Assembly (NCBI GenBank): GCA_017381935.1
Contig: JAFOBG010000056.1
Span: forward strand, 1 to 59,428
Origin: Alistipes sp.
GTDB lineage: Bacteria > Bacteroidota > Bacteroidia > Bacteroidales > Rikenellaceae
Direction of reading: 5' to 3'
DNA length: 59,428 nucleotides
Shown: piece after piece, positions 1-9,169 of the stretch
How positions within the stretch are numbered: position 1 is the stretch's first letter
How the letters are laid out: every line of letters begins with the position of its first letter
Notes under the pieces: model-generated
Database searches by the model: none
Seen by the model: only the letters and a program-made list of their open reading frames with translations
Told to the model about the DNA's origin: nothing
Made by a program: the position numbers and the translations under genes

Positions 1-21
1 AAAATGCTATACCTAAACAAG

Positions 22-136
<115 letters not shown>

Positions 137-140
137 TTAA

Positions 141-168
141 GCCAGACTTACGAGTCTGGCTTTTCTTT
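141..168 (+). terminator. rRNA operon terminator
   Basis: An 8-bp perfect stem, GCCAGACT/AGTCTGGC, with a TACG-type loop is followed by TTTTCTTTT. It sits five bases after the 5S gene and fits a Rho-independent terminator of the rRNA operon. Confidence 0.85.
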
Positions 169-173
169 TATTT

Positions 174-198
174 AAGCCAGACTCGAAGGTCTGACTTA
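174..198 (+). repeat. second hairpin, near-copy of the first terminator stem
   Basis: The arms TTAAGCCAGACT and GGTCTGACTTAA form a second hairpin whose left arm repeats the first terminator stem. It lacks a strong T-run after it. It may be a backup terminator or the product of local duplication. Confidence 0.5.
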
Positions 199-493
199 AA
201 GAGATGCTATATTTTTTCGGAGAACTGTTGAGCCCTTGTTGTTTGTGAGCTTAACGGCTCTGTGTAACAGAGGACGATTGTGCAAACCGAGCGCAGAGTC
301 AAAACTGTTTTACTATGCCGAGCGTTGCATCTAACCCTCTTTGACAACAAAGAATGTCCGACAAGCTCTGAAGCGACAGTAACTAAATGTGATAAGTGGC
401 TTTTGTTCATTTGCTTTGCACAAAACCTATCACACTCTATCCCAAAATTAGAAGGAGTAAGATTTACAAAGAGCAATCTATATTGATTATCAC
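199..493. other. gene-poor spacer with one dispersed repeat copy
   Basis: About 300 bases between the rRNA terminators and the terminator of the formate/nitrite channel gene hold no convincing gene. Reading frames on either strand lack recognisable domains, promoters and sensible composition. The only structure I see is a 35-base copy of a dispersed intergenic repeat at 317-351, listed separately. Confidence 0.6.
317..351 (+). repeat. dispersed intergenic repeat, copy A
   Basis: A 35-base element opens with GCCGAGCGTTGCATCT and ends with TTTGACAACAAA. The ending is a small inverted repeat (TTTG-ACAA-CAAA). The same two modules recur, in the same order and length, at 12513-12547, and in swapped order at 11405-11480. 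All copies lie between genes. Confidence 0.7.
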
Positions 494-521
494 AAAAAAA
501 CAGCAACCAATCTGATTGCTG
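494..521 (-). terminator. terminator of the formate/nitrite channel gene
   Basis: On the minus strand a stem of CAGCAA/TTGCTG, extended by two further pairs across a mismatch, is followed by seven T residues (the A-run at 494-500 on the plus strand). It lies 60 bases past the stop codon of the channel gene. Confidence 0.7.
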
Positions 522-580
522 CTCTTGAGATAGCTCTAAATAAGAGTAAATATTAAATTGTAGTAGCGCTATCGAGTAAA

Positions 581-1180
581 TTAGACAGTTTTAAATTGCT
601 CGCCCATAAAGATACGAGGGAGGTTACAGCCTATATAGTTACCGATAATTGCCAAAAGCCAAGCAATGAGCAGGTTACATTCAAACTTACCATAAAATAT
701 AGCTGCAGCATAATAAAATGCATCTGCGACACAGTGTGGTAGGCCACAAAGGATAAATACGGGAACACCGAATAGTAGAGGCAGGTAGTATTTTTGGCGT
801 GCACCATAGACTGCAAGGGTCATAATCATTCCTGTCCCAGCGGAGGTAACTATCAGAGAGTGCCATGAGGCTGCCAAGCGAGCATCGATAATCTTGTCAA
901 GGTTGGCAATAAGGCTCTCTGAAGTGCAATATGACGCTATAAATGCAGCAATAGCGCAACCTACCGCATTAAGGATAACCATTGCTATAAGCTTTGGAAA
1001 CTCTTTATATGGTAAGAATCCTGATTTACCCGTAAATAGTTGAGCACCACACATAACAACAGAAAGTAAACCGAATGCAAACAATATAGCGCCTGCAACT
1101 CCGCCTATACGTAGATATACCAGTCCACCGATACCTATCAACAGACCTGCAAAGATTGACATTGAGATAAAATTCTTCAT
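581..1180 (-). CDS. formate/nitrite transporter (FNT) family channel, compact form
   Basis: The 199-residue protein is a predicted inner-membrane channel for small monovalent anions such as formate or nitrite. Six hydrophobic segments can be placed at roughly 6-22, 28-45, 63-83, 106-124, 135-160 and 168-188. Family marks are the GAQLFTG stretch (45-51) after segment 2, the LPHCVAD stretch with the central pore histidine H149, and GNYIGCNL (180-187) in the last segment. The protein is much shorter than the usual 270-280 residues because loops and termini are trimmed; all six segments appear to remain, so I do not call it broken. It is transcribed alone, downstream of aspS on the same strand but separated from it by a terminator. 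The substrate cannot be assigned from sequence. Confidence 0.8.
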   Translation of the reverse strand: MKNFISMSIFAGLLIGIGGLVYLRIGGVAGAILFAFGLLSVVMCGAQLFTGKSGFLPYKEFPKLIAMVILNAVGCAIAAFIASYCTSESLIANLDKIIDARLAASWHSLIVTSAGTGMIMTLAVYGARQKYYLPLLFGVPVFILCGLPHCVADAFYYAAAIFYGKFECNLLIAWLLAIIGNYIGCNLPRIFMGEQFKTV

Positions 1181-1246
1181 AATTAATTTGTTGTGATATT
1201 TGGTAGCTGCACGTTGTTAATTATACTGCATCAAGATATATAAATA

Positions 1247-1274
1247 AAAGGCTGCAATACAATTTGCAGCCTTT
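1247..1274 (-). terminator. aspS terminator
   Basis: An 11-bp perfect stem (AAAGGCTGCAA/TTGCAGCCTTT, loop of 6) lies seven bases after the aspS stop codon. It is followed on the minus strand by a T-rich tract. The symmetry could also let it act on the plus strand. Confidence 0.85.
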
Positions 1275-1280
1275 CTATAT

Positions 1281-3035
1281 TTATTCAGGTTTTACCAGCT
1301 GTAGGTATAGCTCTTCAAGCTGCTCTGGTGCCACAGGTGATGGTCCATCAAGCATAACATCACGTCCGGCATTGTTCTTAGGGAAGGCAATATAGTCGCG
1401 AATAGACTCTGAACCTCCAAAGAGTGAGCATAGACGGTCAAAACCGAATGCAAGACCTCCATGTGGTGGCGCACCATACTTAAAGGCATTAATTAAGAAA
1501 CCAAACTGGGCTTCAGCCTGCTCTGGAGTAAATCCGAGACACTTGAAGATGGTTTGTTGTAATTGTGCATCATGGATACGGATAGATCCACCGCCAAGCT
1601 CAGTACCATTACATACAAAGTCGTAAGCGTTTGCACGAACTCGACCAGGGTCAGACTCAAGGTACTCGATATCCTCTGGCTTTGGAGAGGTGAATGGATG
1701 GTGCATAGCGTAGAAGCGCTCTGTCTCTTCATCCCACTCAAACATAGGGAAATCAACAACCCAGAGTGGAGCAAACTTAAATGGATCTCGTAGACCAAGT
1801 TGCTGACCAACCTCAAGACGCAATGTGCAAAGTTGAGTAAGTACCTTGAACTTCTTGCCACACATAATAAGACAGAGGTCGCCCTCTTTAGCACCAAGAC
1901 GCTCTGTAATAGCACGAAGTGATGCCTCGTCAAAGAACTTATCTACAGATGACTTAATATTTCCTCCATTCTCAAGGCGAACCCATACAAGACCCTTTGC
2001 GCCTACCTGTGGACGCTTTACGAACTCTGTTAGGGCATCTATCTGTTTGCGTGTATATGTAGCACAACCTGTTGCTGCAAAACCTACTACATACTCTTGG
2101 TCATCAAAGACTGAGAAGTTGTGGCCATGTGCAAGGTCGGTAATGTCATTAAACTCCATGCCGAAACGCAAATCAGGCTTATCAGAACCATACTTCTCCA
2201 TAGCCTCAATCCAAGGCATACGGCGCAGTGGCTCATTAAACTCTATGCCGAGAACACTCTTGAACATGTGTTTTGCCCAACGCTCGAAAATTGAGAGTAC
2301 ATCCTCCTGCTCTACAAATGACATTTCGCAGTCAATCTGTGTGAACTCAGGCTGACGGTCTGCACGAAGATCCTCATCACGGAAACAGCGTACAATCTGG
2401 AAATAGCGGTCATAACCTGCCACCATAAGCAACTGCTTAAGGGTCTGAGGCGATTGAGGCAGTGCATAGAATTCGTTTGGATTCATGCGGCTTGGAACGA
2501 TAAAGTCGCGAGCACCCTCAGGAGTTGACTTGATCAGGTATGGAGTCTCAATCTCTAAGAAACCTTCACTATCAAGAAAACGACGAATCTCTTGCGCCAT
2601 CTTATGGCGGAGAATCATGTTACGCTGAAGCGGTGGACGACGTAAGTCAAGGTAGCGATACTTCATTCTAAGGTCATCGCCTCCATCAGAGTTCTCCTCA
2701 ATGGTAAATGGTGGAATTACAGCCTCTGTGAGAATCTTAATATTCTCAGCTACAACCTCAATATCACCTGTATCCATCTTCGGATTTTTGCTGCTACGCT
2801 CAATTACACGACCTGTAACCTGAATCACAAACTCACGTCCAAGTTTTGCTGCAGCCTCTTTAGTCTGCTCATTAGAGCTCTCCTCTACAACAATCTGAGT
2901 AATGCCGTAGCGGTCTCGCAGGTCGATAAATGCCATTGCACCCAAGTTGCGTACCTTCTGCACCCAACCGGCAAGAGTAACGGTCTGATTGATATTTGCG
3001 GCTCTAAGTTCACCGCATGTATGACTTCTATACAT
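1281..3035 (-). CDS. aspS: aspartate-tRNA ligase
   Basis: This class II synthetase charges tRNA-Asp in the cytoplasm. The 584-residue protein has an N-terminal OB-fold anticodon domain (about 1-110), a catalytic core with motif 2 [18 protein letters not shown], the bacterial GAD insertion, and motif 3 near the C-terminus ([11 protein letters not shown]). I start it at the ATG at 3035, giving [11 protein letters not shown], the usual start of bacterial AspRS. The frame is open 16 codons further upstream, but that extension would run back into the promoter region. It is divergent from tadA, and the two share a palindromic promoter region. Whether it is strictly Asp-specific or also charges tRNA-Asn cannot be read from the window. 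Confidence 0.97.
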   Translation of the reverse strand: MYRSHTCGELRAANINQTVTLAGWVQKVRNLGAMAFIDLRDRYGITQIVVEESSNEQTKEAAAKLGREFVIQVTGRVIERSSKNPKMDTGDIEVVAENIKILTEAVIPPFTIEENSDGGDDLRMKYRYLDLRRPPLQRNMILRHKMAQEIRRFLDSEGFLEIETPYLIKSTPEGARDFIVPSRMNPNEFYALPQSPQTLKQLLMVAGYDRYFQIVRCFRDEDLRADRQPEFTQIDCEMSFVEQEDVLSIFERWAKHMFKSVLGIEFNEPLRRMPWIEAMEKYGSDKPDLRFGMEFNDITDLAHGHNFSVFDDQEYVVGFAATGCATYTRKQIDALTEFVKRPQVGAKGLVWVRLENGGNIKSSVDKFFDEASLRAITERLGAKEGDLCLIMCGKKFKVLTQLCTLRLEVGQQLGLRDPFKFAPLWVVDFPMFEWDEETERFYAMHHPFTSPKPEDIEYLESDPGRVRANAYDFVCNGTELGGGSIRIHDAQLQQTIFKCLGFTPEQAEAQFGFLINAFKYGAPPHGGLAFGFDRLCSLFGGSESIRDYIAFPKNNAGRDVMLDGPSPVAPEQLEELYLQLVKPE

Positions 3036-3058
3036 ATTGAAACTGTTTGAATTTTTAC

Positions 3059-3088
3059 TATCTTTGCATTGTTTAATGCACAAAGATA
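3059..3088. promoter_or_regulatory. overlapping divergent promoters of aspS and tadA (palindrome)
   Basis: Two Bacteroidetes -7 elements face outward within 30 bases: TATCTTTGCA reads rightward at 3059-3068 and TATCTTTGTGCA reads leftward from 3088. Together they form an almost perfect inverted repeat. The rightward box sits about 30 bases before the chosen tadA start, and the leftward box about 40 bases before the aspS start. Confidence 0.75.
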
Positions 3089-3096
3089 AAAAAAAT

Positions 3097-3543
3097 ATGG
3101 ATAGCTTGCTCCAAACTGATGAAAAATATATGCGTTTAGCAATAAAAGAGGCCCAACAAGCGTTTGATAACGACGAAGTACCTATCGGAGCAGTGATTGT
3201 ATTGAGTGGTCGGATAGTGGGAAGAGGCCATAATCTTGTAGAGACGCTTACTGATGTTACTGCTCATGCAGAGGTACAGGCTATAACTGCAGCATCTGAA
3301 ACATTGGGTGGTAAATATCTGCAGGACTGCACTATATACGTTACTGTAGAGCCTTGTGTTATGTGTGCTGGGGCTTTGGCATGGAGTCAGATAGGAAGAG
3401 TGGTTTATGGAGCCTCAGATCTAAAACGTGGATACACTCGTTTCGGACAAGAGTTATTACATCCTCGCACAGAGGTCGTTTCTGGTGTTCTTGCTGCGGA
3501 GTGTGAGAAACTTATGAAAGATTTTTTTGCAAAGTTGAGGTAA
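3097..3543 (+). CDS. tadA: tRNA adenosine(34) deaminase
   Basis: The enzyme converts adenosine to inosine at the wobble position of tRNA-Arg(ACG). The 149-residue protein has the zinc and catalytic signature of the cytidine/deoxycytidylate deaminase fold: H57-A-E59 and P-C87-V-M-C90. I chose the ATG at 3097 ([15 protein letters not shown]). Earlier starts in frame (3037, 3076) lie before or on top of the -7 promoter element at 3059-3066 and would not be transcribed from it. The resulting length matches typical bacterial TadA. A guanine deaminase is the main alternative, but the PCVMCAGAL context favours TadA. Confidence 0.9.
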   Translation: MDSLLQTDEKYMRLAIKEAQQAFDNDEVPIGAVIVLSGRIVGRGHNLVETLTDVTAHAEVQAITAASETLGGKYLQDCTIYVTVEPCVMCAGALAWSQIGRVVYGASDLKRGYTRFGQELLHPRTEVVSGVLAAECEKLMKDFFAKLR

Positions 3544-3549
3544 AAACTA

Positions 3550-3557
3550 TACCTTTG
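3550..3557 (+). promoter_or_regulatory. -7 promoter element for the TPR protein gene
   Basis: TACCTTTG followed by CAG matches the Bacteroidetes -7 consensus. It lies 62 bases before the start codon of the next gene, in an AT-rich leader. Confidence 0.7.
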
Positions 3558-3619
3558 CAGATTATTAGCGAGAATTATATAATTTTAAAACAAAAATTTA
3601 ATAAATTACCTAAAGAATT

Positions 3620-4597
3620 ATGAAAAAACTTGTTTTGATGGCTGTTGCACTCTTCTCTTTTGCAATGGTATCTGCACAGAGTGCAAGCGAGATTACAGCT
3701 AAGTACAATGAGGCTGCGACTGCACTTCAGTCAAAGGATTGGGCTAAGGCTCTTGAGAATTTTGAGGCAGTTGTAAAGGGTGGTATGGATTCAGAGGATA
3801 GCAACGTTCTTAACTGTGTTGCTACTGCGAAGAAGTATATCCCTACATGTTACCAGCGTCTTGGCTTGCGTGCAGCAGGTGCAAAGAAGTGGGATGAGGC
3901 TATCAAGTATCTCTCTACTGCAGCTGAGAAGGCTGAGCTTTGGGGTGATAGCACTGCAAAGGTTAAGTCAAATCAGATTCTTGCAAAGGTTTACCAGGCT
4001 CAGGGTGGTGAGGCATTTAATGCTGGCGATTATGCTGCTGCTGTAGCTGTTTTTGAGAAGGGTTATGCAGCAAACAAGCGTAATACTGAGATGGCACTCT
4101 TCCTTGCTGAGAGTTACTTCAAGCTTGGTGAGTATCAAAAGGGTATGGACGTTTGCAACAACATCTGCGCAATGAATGCATCAAAGTATGCAGACGCAAT
4201 TGCACAGGCTAAGGAGAAGATGGCTATGTACACTAACAATGAGGTAGCACGTCTTCAGCAGGCTGGTGATCAGGACGGTATTATTGCAATGGCTGATGCT
4301 ATGCTTGTAACTGATCCAACTTCTGCTCTGGCTGAGAAGATTCGTCTTCAAGCTTACAACAACAAGAAGGAGTACGATAAGGTTATCGAGCTTGGTGAGA
4401 ATGCTGCTGCAGTTCAGGTTACTGATGAGGAGAAGAGTGATATCTACTTTATTATCGGTGCTGCTTACAATGCTAAGTACAATGCTGGTGGAAATAAGGA
4501 TGCAGCTCTTAAGGATAAGGCTGTTGCTTACCTCCAGAAGGTTACTGCTGGTAATAGCGTAGAGGCTGCAAAGGGTGCACTTGCTAACTTGAAGTAA
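3620..4597 (+). CDS. secreted TPR-repeat protein
   Basis: This 325-residue protein begins with a signal peptide (about 1-19, ending VSAQ), so it should reach the periplasm. The rest is alpha-helical with TPR-like units, for example ALQSKDWAKALENFEAVVKG and AFNAGDYAAAVAVFEKGY and ESYFKLGEYQKGMDVC. TPR proteins act as protein-binding scaffolds; no partner can be named here. Composition is rich in Ala, Lys and Glu with a narrow set of codons (GCA/GCT, AAG, CTT), which suggests strong expression. It has its own promoter and terminator, so it is monocistronic. Confidence 0.8.
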   Translation: MKKLVLMAVALFSFAMVSAQSASEITAKYNEAATALQSKDWAKALENFEAVVKGGMDSEDSNVLNCVATAKKYIPTCYQRLGLRAAGAKKWDEAIKYLSTAAEKAELWGDSTAKVKSNQILAKVYQAQGGEAFNAGDYAAAVAVFEKGYAANKRNTEMALFLAESYFKLGEYQKGMDVCNNICAMNASKYADAIAQAKEKMAMYTNNEVARLQQAGDQDGIIAMADAMLVTDPTSALAEKIRLQAYNNKKEYDKVIELGENAAAVQVTDEEKSDIYFIIGAAYNAKYNAGGNKDAALKDKAVAYLQKVTAGNSVEAAKGALANLK

Positions 4598-4632
4598 TAG
4601 TTGCAGGGTACTTTGTGAAATGTCTAAATTAT

Positions 4633-4660
4633 GAGCCTGTATATTTACAGGCTCTTTTTT
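4633..4660 (+). terminator. terminator of the TPR protein gene
   Basis: A 9-bp stem, GAGCCTGTA/TACAGGCTC, is followed by six T residues. It ends only 10 bases before the next start codon, so the next gene either depends on readthrough or has a promoter I could not recognise. Confidence 0.85.
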
Positions 4661-4670
4661 GTATAGAACT

Positions 4671-5585
4671 ATGAGAACTATTTTCGTACTTTTAATAGCT
4701 CTTTTAGCTATTGGATGTGGAGGACAAAAGAATAAAAAAGCGGATGTTTCTAAACATGAACGAGTAACCTTCAGTAGGGTATTGCCACCGTCTCAAGCGA
4801 CAGAAGAGGCTAAATCCCAATATATGTTAGAGCACTATTGGGATAGATTCGACTTTACGGATACCATATTTATTGAGAAGGTGGACTCTATGGAGATGGT
4901 GCGTGCTTATGTAGAGTATATTGCAAACTATGTAGGTCCGTATGATGGAGTGCCGATTGCAAAGTTGATGAAAAAAGCCTCTGTGTCTCGTAAAATGCTT
5001 GACTATTTTGTTGCTCTGTCAGAGAAGATTATTCACGACCCAAACTCCCCTCTGCGTAGTGATGAACTCTATATTCCTGTGCTTGAGGCGCAGATAGCAG
5101 CTCCGTTTTATGATGAATATGAGAAGATGGCTCCTGCTTATGATTTAGCTATTGCAACTCAGAACAGAGTCTTTCATAAGGCAAATGATTTTAGATATAC
5201 AACAGCCTCAGGGAAGAGTCATTTTATGTACTCTATAAAGTCGGATTATATACTTATATATATAAATAATCCGGGTTGCCCAATGTGCCGTAGTATTCAG
5301 AAACAGATTTCTGCTTCAGCTCTACTTACAGAGATGATTGCAAGTAAAAAATTGACAGTTCTTGGCATATATCCTGACGCAGATATAGATTTGTGGCGCA
5401 AACATCCTCTGCCTGATAGTTGGATTAATGGATATGATAAAGGTTGTATAATAGATCAGAAACGTCTCTATGATTTACGAGCCATTCCCTCTCTCTATCT
5501 TTTGGATAAAGACAAAATAGTGTTGGTTAAGGACTCAACATCTATTCCTCAAATTGAGAATGTGATACTGCAGAATGCAAAATAG
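4671..5585 (+). CDS. DUF5106 lipoprotein with thioredoxin-like fold
   Basis: The 304-residue protein begins with a lipoprotein signal (MRTIFVLLIALLAIGC), so it is likely tethered in the envelope. The N-terminal half resembles the Bacteroidetes DUF5106 domain. The C-terminal half looks like a thioredoxin fold: a CPMC active-site pair after NNPG, then the cis-proline stretch AIPSLYLLD. This implies a thiol-disulfide role, for instance reduction or isomerisation of periplasmic proteins, though the partner is unknown. The ATG at 4671 is used; an in-frame TTG 12 bases earlier falls inside the preceding terminator. DsbD at 30404-32335 could in principle supply reducing power. Confidence 0.8.
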   Translation: MRTIFVLLIALLAIGCGGQKNKKADVSKHERVTFSRVLPPSQATEEAKSQYMLEHYWDRFDFTDTIFIEKVDSMEMVRAYVEYIANYVGPYDGVPIAKLMKKASVSRKMLDYFVALSEKIIHDPNSPLRSDELYIPVLEAQIAAPFYDEYEKMAPAYDLAIATQNRVFHKANDFRYTTASGKSHFMYSIKSDYILIYINNPGCPMCRSIQKQISASALLTEMIASKKLTVLGIYPDADIDLWRKHPLPDSWINGYDKGCIIDQKRLYDLRAIPSLYLLDKDKIVLVKDSTSIPQIENVILQNAK

Positions 5586-5608
5586 GCCGCTTAAAAGCGA
5601 CCTATTTT
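5579..5608. terminator. bidirectional terminator between convergent genes
   Basis: The arms AAAATAGG and CCTATTTT, plus an inner CGCTT/AAGCG stem, form a hairpin with T-runs on both sides. It overlaps the stop codon of the DUF5106 gene and precedes the end of the convergent rubrerythrin gene. Confidence 0.85.
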
Positions 5609-5627
5609 GTTTTATAGGGTTGTTTTT

Positions 5628-6179
5628 CTACTTGAAGTAGCGATTGTAAAGTCCCTCGAAACCTTTGCCATGACGAGCCTCGTCTTTAGCCATCTCGTGA
5701 ACTGTATCGTGAACAGCATCCAAGTTCTGCTCCTTAGCCATGCGAGCCAAACGGAACTTATCCTCGCAAGCGCCACTCTCTGCATTCATTCTCTTGTATA
5801 GGTTAGTCTTTGTATCCCAAACAACCTCACCGAGGAGCTCTGCAAACTTAGCAGCGTGCTCTGCCTCCTCCCAAGCATAACGCTTGTAAGCCTCAGCAAT
5901 TTCAGGATAGCCCTCACGGTCAGCCTGACGACTCATTGCCAGGTACATACCAACCTCTGTACACTCGCCCATGAAGTGGTTCTTAAGACCCTCAAGAAGC
6001 TCTGGACTTGAACCCAAACCGTCGCCTAATTTGTGCTCAGTAACAAACTCAAGACCCTCGCTCTGCTCCTCAATCTCTACAAACTTGTCTGCAGGGACTT
6101 TGCAAAGTGGACAACGCTCAGGAGCCTCATTACCCTCGTGAATATAACCGCATACTGTACAACGAAATTTCTTAGCCAT
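5628..6179 (-). CDS. reverse rubrerythrin (NADH peroxidase type)
   Basis: This 183-residue cytoplasmic protein detoxifies hydrogen peroxide in anaerobes. Its rubredoxin-like domain is at the N-terminus ([10 protein letters not shown] and [11 protein letters not shown], about 7-30), followed by the diiron four-helix domain with carboxylate/histidine motifs EEAEHAAKF and DEARHGKGF. That order is the opposite of classical rubrerythrin and defines the reverse type. The rubredoxin centre carries electrons to the diiron site. A -7 promoter lies about 50 bases upstream, and the gene appears monocistronic. The name rbr is used for both types, so I leave the symbol empty. Confidence 0.92.
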   Translation of the reverse strand: MAKKFRCTVCGYIHEGNEAPERCPLCKVPADKFVEIEEQSEGLEFVTEHKLGDGLGSSPELLEGLKNHFMGECTEVGMYLAMSRQADREGYPEIAEAYKRYAWEEAEHAAKFAELLGEVVWDTKTNLYKRMNAESGACEDKFRLARMAKEQNLDAVHDTVHEMAKDEARHGKGFEGLYNRYFK

Positions 6180-6226
6180 AATTGTAATATTTAAGTGTTT
6201 ATAATATTTGTTTTCTTTTGCTATGA

Positions 6227-6234
6227 CAAAGATA
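6227..6234 (-). promoter_or_regulatory. -7 promoter element for reverse rubrerythrin
   Basis: On the minus strand TATCTTTG matches the consensus exactly, 48 bases before the start codon. Confidence 0.75.
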
Positions 6235-6339
6235 GAAATAATTTATCAAATATGGAAATTGTATTTTTTTATAGAACTATAAGTTGTATCTATATGTTAA
6301 AAAAATAGCTATCAGAGAGCAACGTATCTATATTTTATT

Positions 6340-6347
6340 TATATTTG
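6340..6347 (+). promoter_or_regulatory. -7 promoter element for the sulfatase
   Basis: TATATTTG followed by CA matches the consensus. It lies 20 bases before the start codon, so the leader is short. Confidence 0.7.
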
Positions 6348-6367
6348 CATTATAAAAGTGTATTGCC

Positions 6368-8014
6368 ATGAAGATAAAGCGTATTGCAGGACTATCTCTT
6401 CTTGCTCCATCAGTTGCAGTTGCAGCGGAAAAGCCGAATATTGTATTCTTTATTGTTGACGATATGGGTTGGGTGGATAGCTCTGTTGCCTATGGCGAGG
6501 AGGTTTATCCAAATAATATGCGTTATAATACGCCTAATATGCAGCGCCTTGCCTCTCAGGGAGTTATGTTGACAAATGCCTATGCTTGTCCTGTATCTAC
6601 TCCTACGCGCACATCGCTGATTACGGGTGTAAATGCAGCTCATTCGCATATTACTAATTGGACATCTACTATGCGAGATACTCCAAGTGATGCTACGGGA
6701 GGTGCTGTGGCTATGATGCAGAGTGGTGCAAATCATGATAATACAACAAGATTTATACGACCAGAATGGAATATTAACGGTATGAGTCCTGTTGAGGGTG
6801 TTCAGAGTACTCTCTATGCAACTCCACTACCACAACTGCTTAAAGAGGCAGGTTACTATACAATCCATGTAGGCAAGGCTCATTGGGCTTCGGCAGGAAC
6901 TCCTGGTGCTAGTCCTTACAATATGGGTTTTGTGGTCAATATTACGGGAAATGTTGCCGGCATGCCTCGTAGCTATCTGAGTGAGGAGAATTATGGTAAC
7001 ACACCTGAGAAGTGGAACTATCTTGCTGTGCAGAATATGACGGAGTACTACGGTACAGGAATTCACCTTACCGAGGCTCTTACAAGAGAGGCCCTTAAGA
7101 CACTTGACTATCCGATACAGCATAATCAGCCATTCTATCTCTACTTTGCTCATTATGCAACCCACACTCCTATTCAGCGAGACCCAAGATTTGTGCAGAA
7201 GTATCTCGATGCAGGCATGGATGAAGGTCAGGCACGCTATGCCTCTATGGTTGAGGGTGTAGATAAGAGTCTGGGAGACTTGCTGGACTATTTGGAGAGA
7301 CATAATCTGGAGAAGAATACCATTATTATATTTATGACCGACAATGGTGGTAATGCAGAAAACAGGGCTAAGGGTGGAGTTCGTTTTATGCACAATCTGC
7401 CACTCAGAAATGGTAAAGGGTCTGTTTATGAGGGTGGTATCCGTGTACCGCTTATGGTTAAGTGGAACGGGAAGGTTACTCCAAATACACGTGTGAATAC
7501 CCCTGTAATTTGTGAGGACCTCTTTCCGACAATTCTAAGTATGGCCGGTATAAAGAGTTGTGAGGTAGTGCAAGAGGTTGATGGCCAGAGCCTTGTTAAT
7601 TTGATTACTAAAGGCTCAAAACTTGCAGCTAAGGCTCAGAAAAGGGGCGAGATAACAGATCAAAAGAGCGCAAATGCATTTGTGGTGTCTGAGAATGTAT
7701 CTGGTATCGACCCTCAGAGAACTCTTGTTTTCCACTATCCGCACCAATGGAAACCCTATGACCTTGAGGATATAGACTATCTTAGTGCAGTGAGAAAAGG
7801 GGAGTGGAAGCTTGTTTATCGTATGCGCACAGGGAAAATAGAGCTCTACAATCTTAGCTCTGATATAGGCGAAACAAACAATGTCGCATTACAATACCCT
7901 GATAAGGTTAAGGAACTTTCAGCAGAGCTCTCTTCACGCCTAAGAGAGTGGAAATCACCAATGCCATCAGTGCGAGAAACAGGTAAAAGGGTATTATTGC
8001 CAGATGAATTATAG
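6368..8014 (+). CDS. serine-type sulfatase, exported
   Basis: The 548-residue protein hydrolyses sulfate esters, probably on host or dietary glycans. A signal peptide (about 1-20, ending AVAA) directs export. The family marks are the metal-binding FIVDDMGW (D31, D32), the active-site signature S77-T-P-T-R81 followed by TSLITG, and TDNGGNAENR further on. The residue to be oxidised to formylglycine is a serine, so an anaerobic sulfatase-maturating radical-SAM enzyme is needed; none is encoded in this window. It stands alone, without a SusCD pair or glycoside hydrolases beside it, so its substrate cannot be inferred from context. Confidence 0.93.
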   Translation: MKIKRIAGLSLLAPSVAVAAEKPNIVFFIVDDMGWVDSSVAYGEEVYPNNMRYNTPNMQRLASQGVMLTNAYACPVSTPTRTSLITGVNAAHSHITNWTSTMRDTPSDATGGAVAMMQSGANHDNTTRFIRPEWNINGMSPVEGVQSTLYATPLPQLLKEAGYYTIHVGKAHWASAGTPGASPYNMGFVVNITGNVAGMPRSYLSEENYGNTPEKWNYLAVQNMTEYYGTGIHLTEALTREALKTLDYPIQHNQPFYLYFAHYATHTPIQRDPRFVQKYLDAGMDEGQARYASMVEGVDKSLGDLLDYLERHNLEKNTIIIFMTDNGGNAENRAKGGVRFMHNLPLRNGKGSVYEGGIRVPLMVKWNGKVTPNTRVNTPVICEDLFPTILSMAGIKSCEVVQEVDGQSLVNLITKGSKLAAKAQKRGEITDQKSANAFVVSENVSGIDPQRTLVFHYPHQWKPYDLEDIDYLSAVRKGEWKLVYRMRTGKIELYNLSSDIGETNNVALQYPDKVKELSAELSSRLREWKSPMPSVRETGKRVLLPDEL

Positions 8015-8059
8015 AGTGATAATTTGTAAGTAAAATTTGGAAATTCGTAAAAGGTTAGT

Positions 8060-8067
8060 TATATTTG
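8060..8067 (+). promoter_or_regulatory. -7 promoter element for the serC operon
   Basis: TATATTTG followed by TG lies 23 bases before the serC start codon and matches the consensus. Confidence 0.7.
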
Positions 8068-8090
8068 TGTAAATTAAACACTTAATTGTT

Positions 8091-9161
8091 ATGAGAAAGC
8101 ATAATTTTAGTGCAGGTCCTTCGATTCTTCCGGAGGTGGCTTATCAGAATGCAGCAAAGGCTATTCTTGATTTTAATGGTACAGGTCTTTCAATTCTATC
8201 TATATCACATCGTACAAAGGACTTTGAGGATGTGCTAAACTCTGCACAGGCGCTTCTGCGTGAGTTGCTTGGAATTCCAGAGAACTATCATATTTACTTT
8301 GTGGGTGGTGGCGCAAGCACTCAATTTTTCCATATTCCTGCAAATTTCTTGGGCAAAAAGGCAGGCTATGTAGATACGGGTGTTTGGACAAAGAAGGCTA
8401 TCAAGGAGGCAAAGATGTATGGTGAGGTTGAGGTAGTGGCAACTTCTGCTGATAAAAACTACAACTATATCCCTAAGAATTTTGAGATTCCTTCAGATAT
8501 TGATTATCTTTACATCTGTACGAATAATACCATTTACGGCACAGAGTATAAGGTAGATCTTGACTCACCTGTACCTCTTATCGCAGATATGAGTTCAGAT
8601 ATACTTTCTCGCCCTGTTGATGTCTCTAAGTATGCTCTAATCTATGGTGGTGCTCAGAAAAATCTTGCACCTGCAGGCGTATCTTTCGTAATTATTCGTG
8701 ATGATATGCTCAGTAAGGTTGTTCGTCCATTGCCTACAATGGTTAATGTCAATACTCATGTGGAGAATAACTCTATGTTCAATACTCCACCTGTATTCCC
8801 AATTTTTGTGATGAACGAGACACTGAAGTGGATTAAGTCTATCGGAGGCGTTGAGGCTATGTATAAGATGAATGTTGAGAAGGCTCAGATTCTCTATGAT
8901 GAGATTGAGCGCAACTCTCTTTTCCGCCCAACAGTTAATAAAGAGGATCGTTCTCTGATGAATATATGCTTTGTTATGGCAGAGGGTAAGGAGGATTTAG
9001 CTCCTGAGTTCCTTAAGTTTGCAACTGAGCACGGTATGGTTGGTATTAAGGGCCATCGTTTGGTAGGCGGATTCCGTGCATCGTGCTACAATGCTCTACC
9101 AAAGGAATCTGTTGAGGCTCTTGTGGCTTGTATGCAGGAATTTGAGCAGTTGCACAAGTAG
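8091..9161 (+). CDS. serC: phosphoserine aminotransferase
   Basis: This PLP enzyme converts 3-phosphohydroxypyruvate to phosphoserine, the second step of serine synthesis, and can also serve pyridoxal phosphate synthesis. The 356-residue length is usual. The N-terminus [11 protein letters not shown] is the family signature, and the PLP lysine is K190 in [10 protein letters not shown]. It is followed after 8 bases by serA and then DUF1015, in one operon. The phosphatase step (serB) is not in the window. Confidence 0.96.
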   Translation: MRKHNFSAGPSILPEVAYQNAAKAILDFNGTGLSILSISHRTKDFEDVLNSAQALLRELLGIPENYHIYFVGGGASTQFFHIPANFLGKKAGYVDTGVWTKKAIKEAKMYGEVEVVATSADKNYNYIPKNFEIPSDIDYLYICTNNTIYGTEYKVDLDSPVPLIADMSSDILSRPVDVSKYALIYGGAQKNLAPAGVSFVIIRDDMLSKVVRPLPTMVNVNTHVENNSMFNTPPVFPIFVMNETLKWIKSIGGVEAMYKMNVEKAQILYDEIERNSLFRPTVNKEDRSLMNICFVMAEGKEDLAPEFLKFATEHGMVGIKGHRLVGGFRASCYNALPKESVEALVACMQEFEQLHK

Positions 9162-9169
9162 GGATTGCT

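Noticed and set aside
207-506. Open frames on both strands between the rRNA and the channel gene (up to 99 codons)
   Set aside because: They overlap each other and the dispersed repeat, have no promoter or domain, and their composition is unlike the real genes.
581-1180. FNT channel as a truncated pseudogene
   Set aside because: All six hydrophobic segments and the key motifs are present, and the upstream 90 bases before the terminator have no room for lost coding sequence.
1846-2355. 169-codon frame on the plus strand inside aspS
   Set aside because: It is fully antisense to a well-conserved gene and its residues are biased by that gene's codon pattern.
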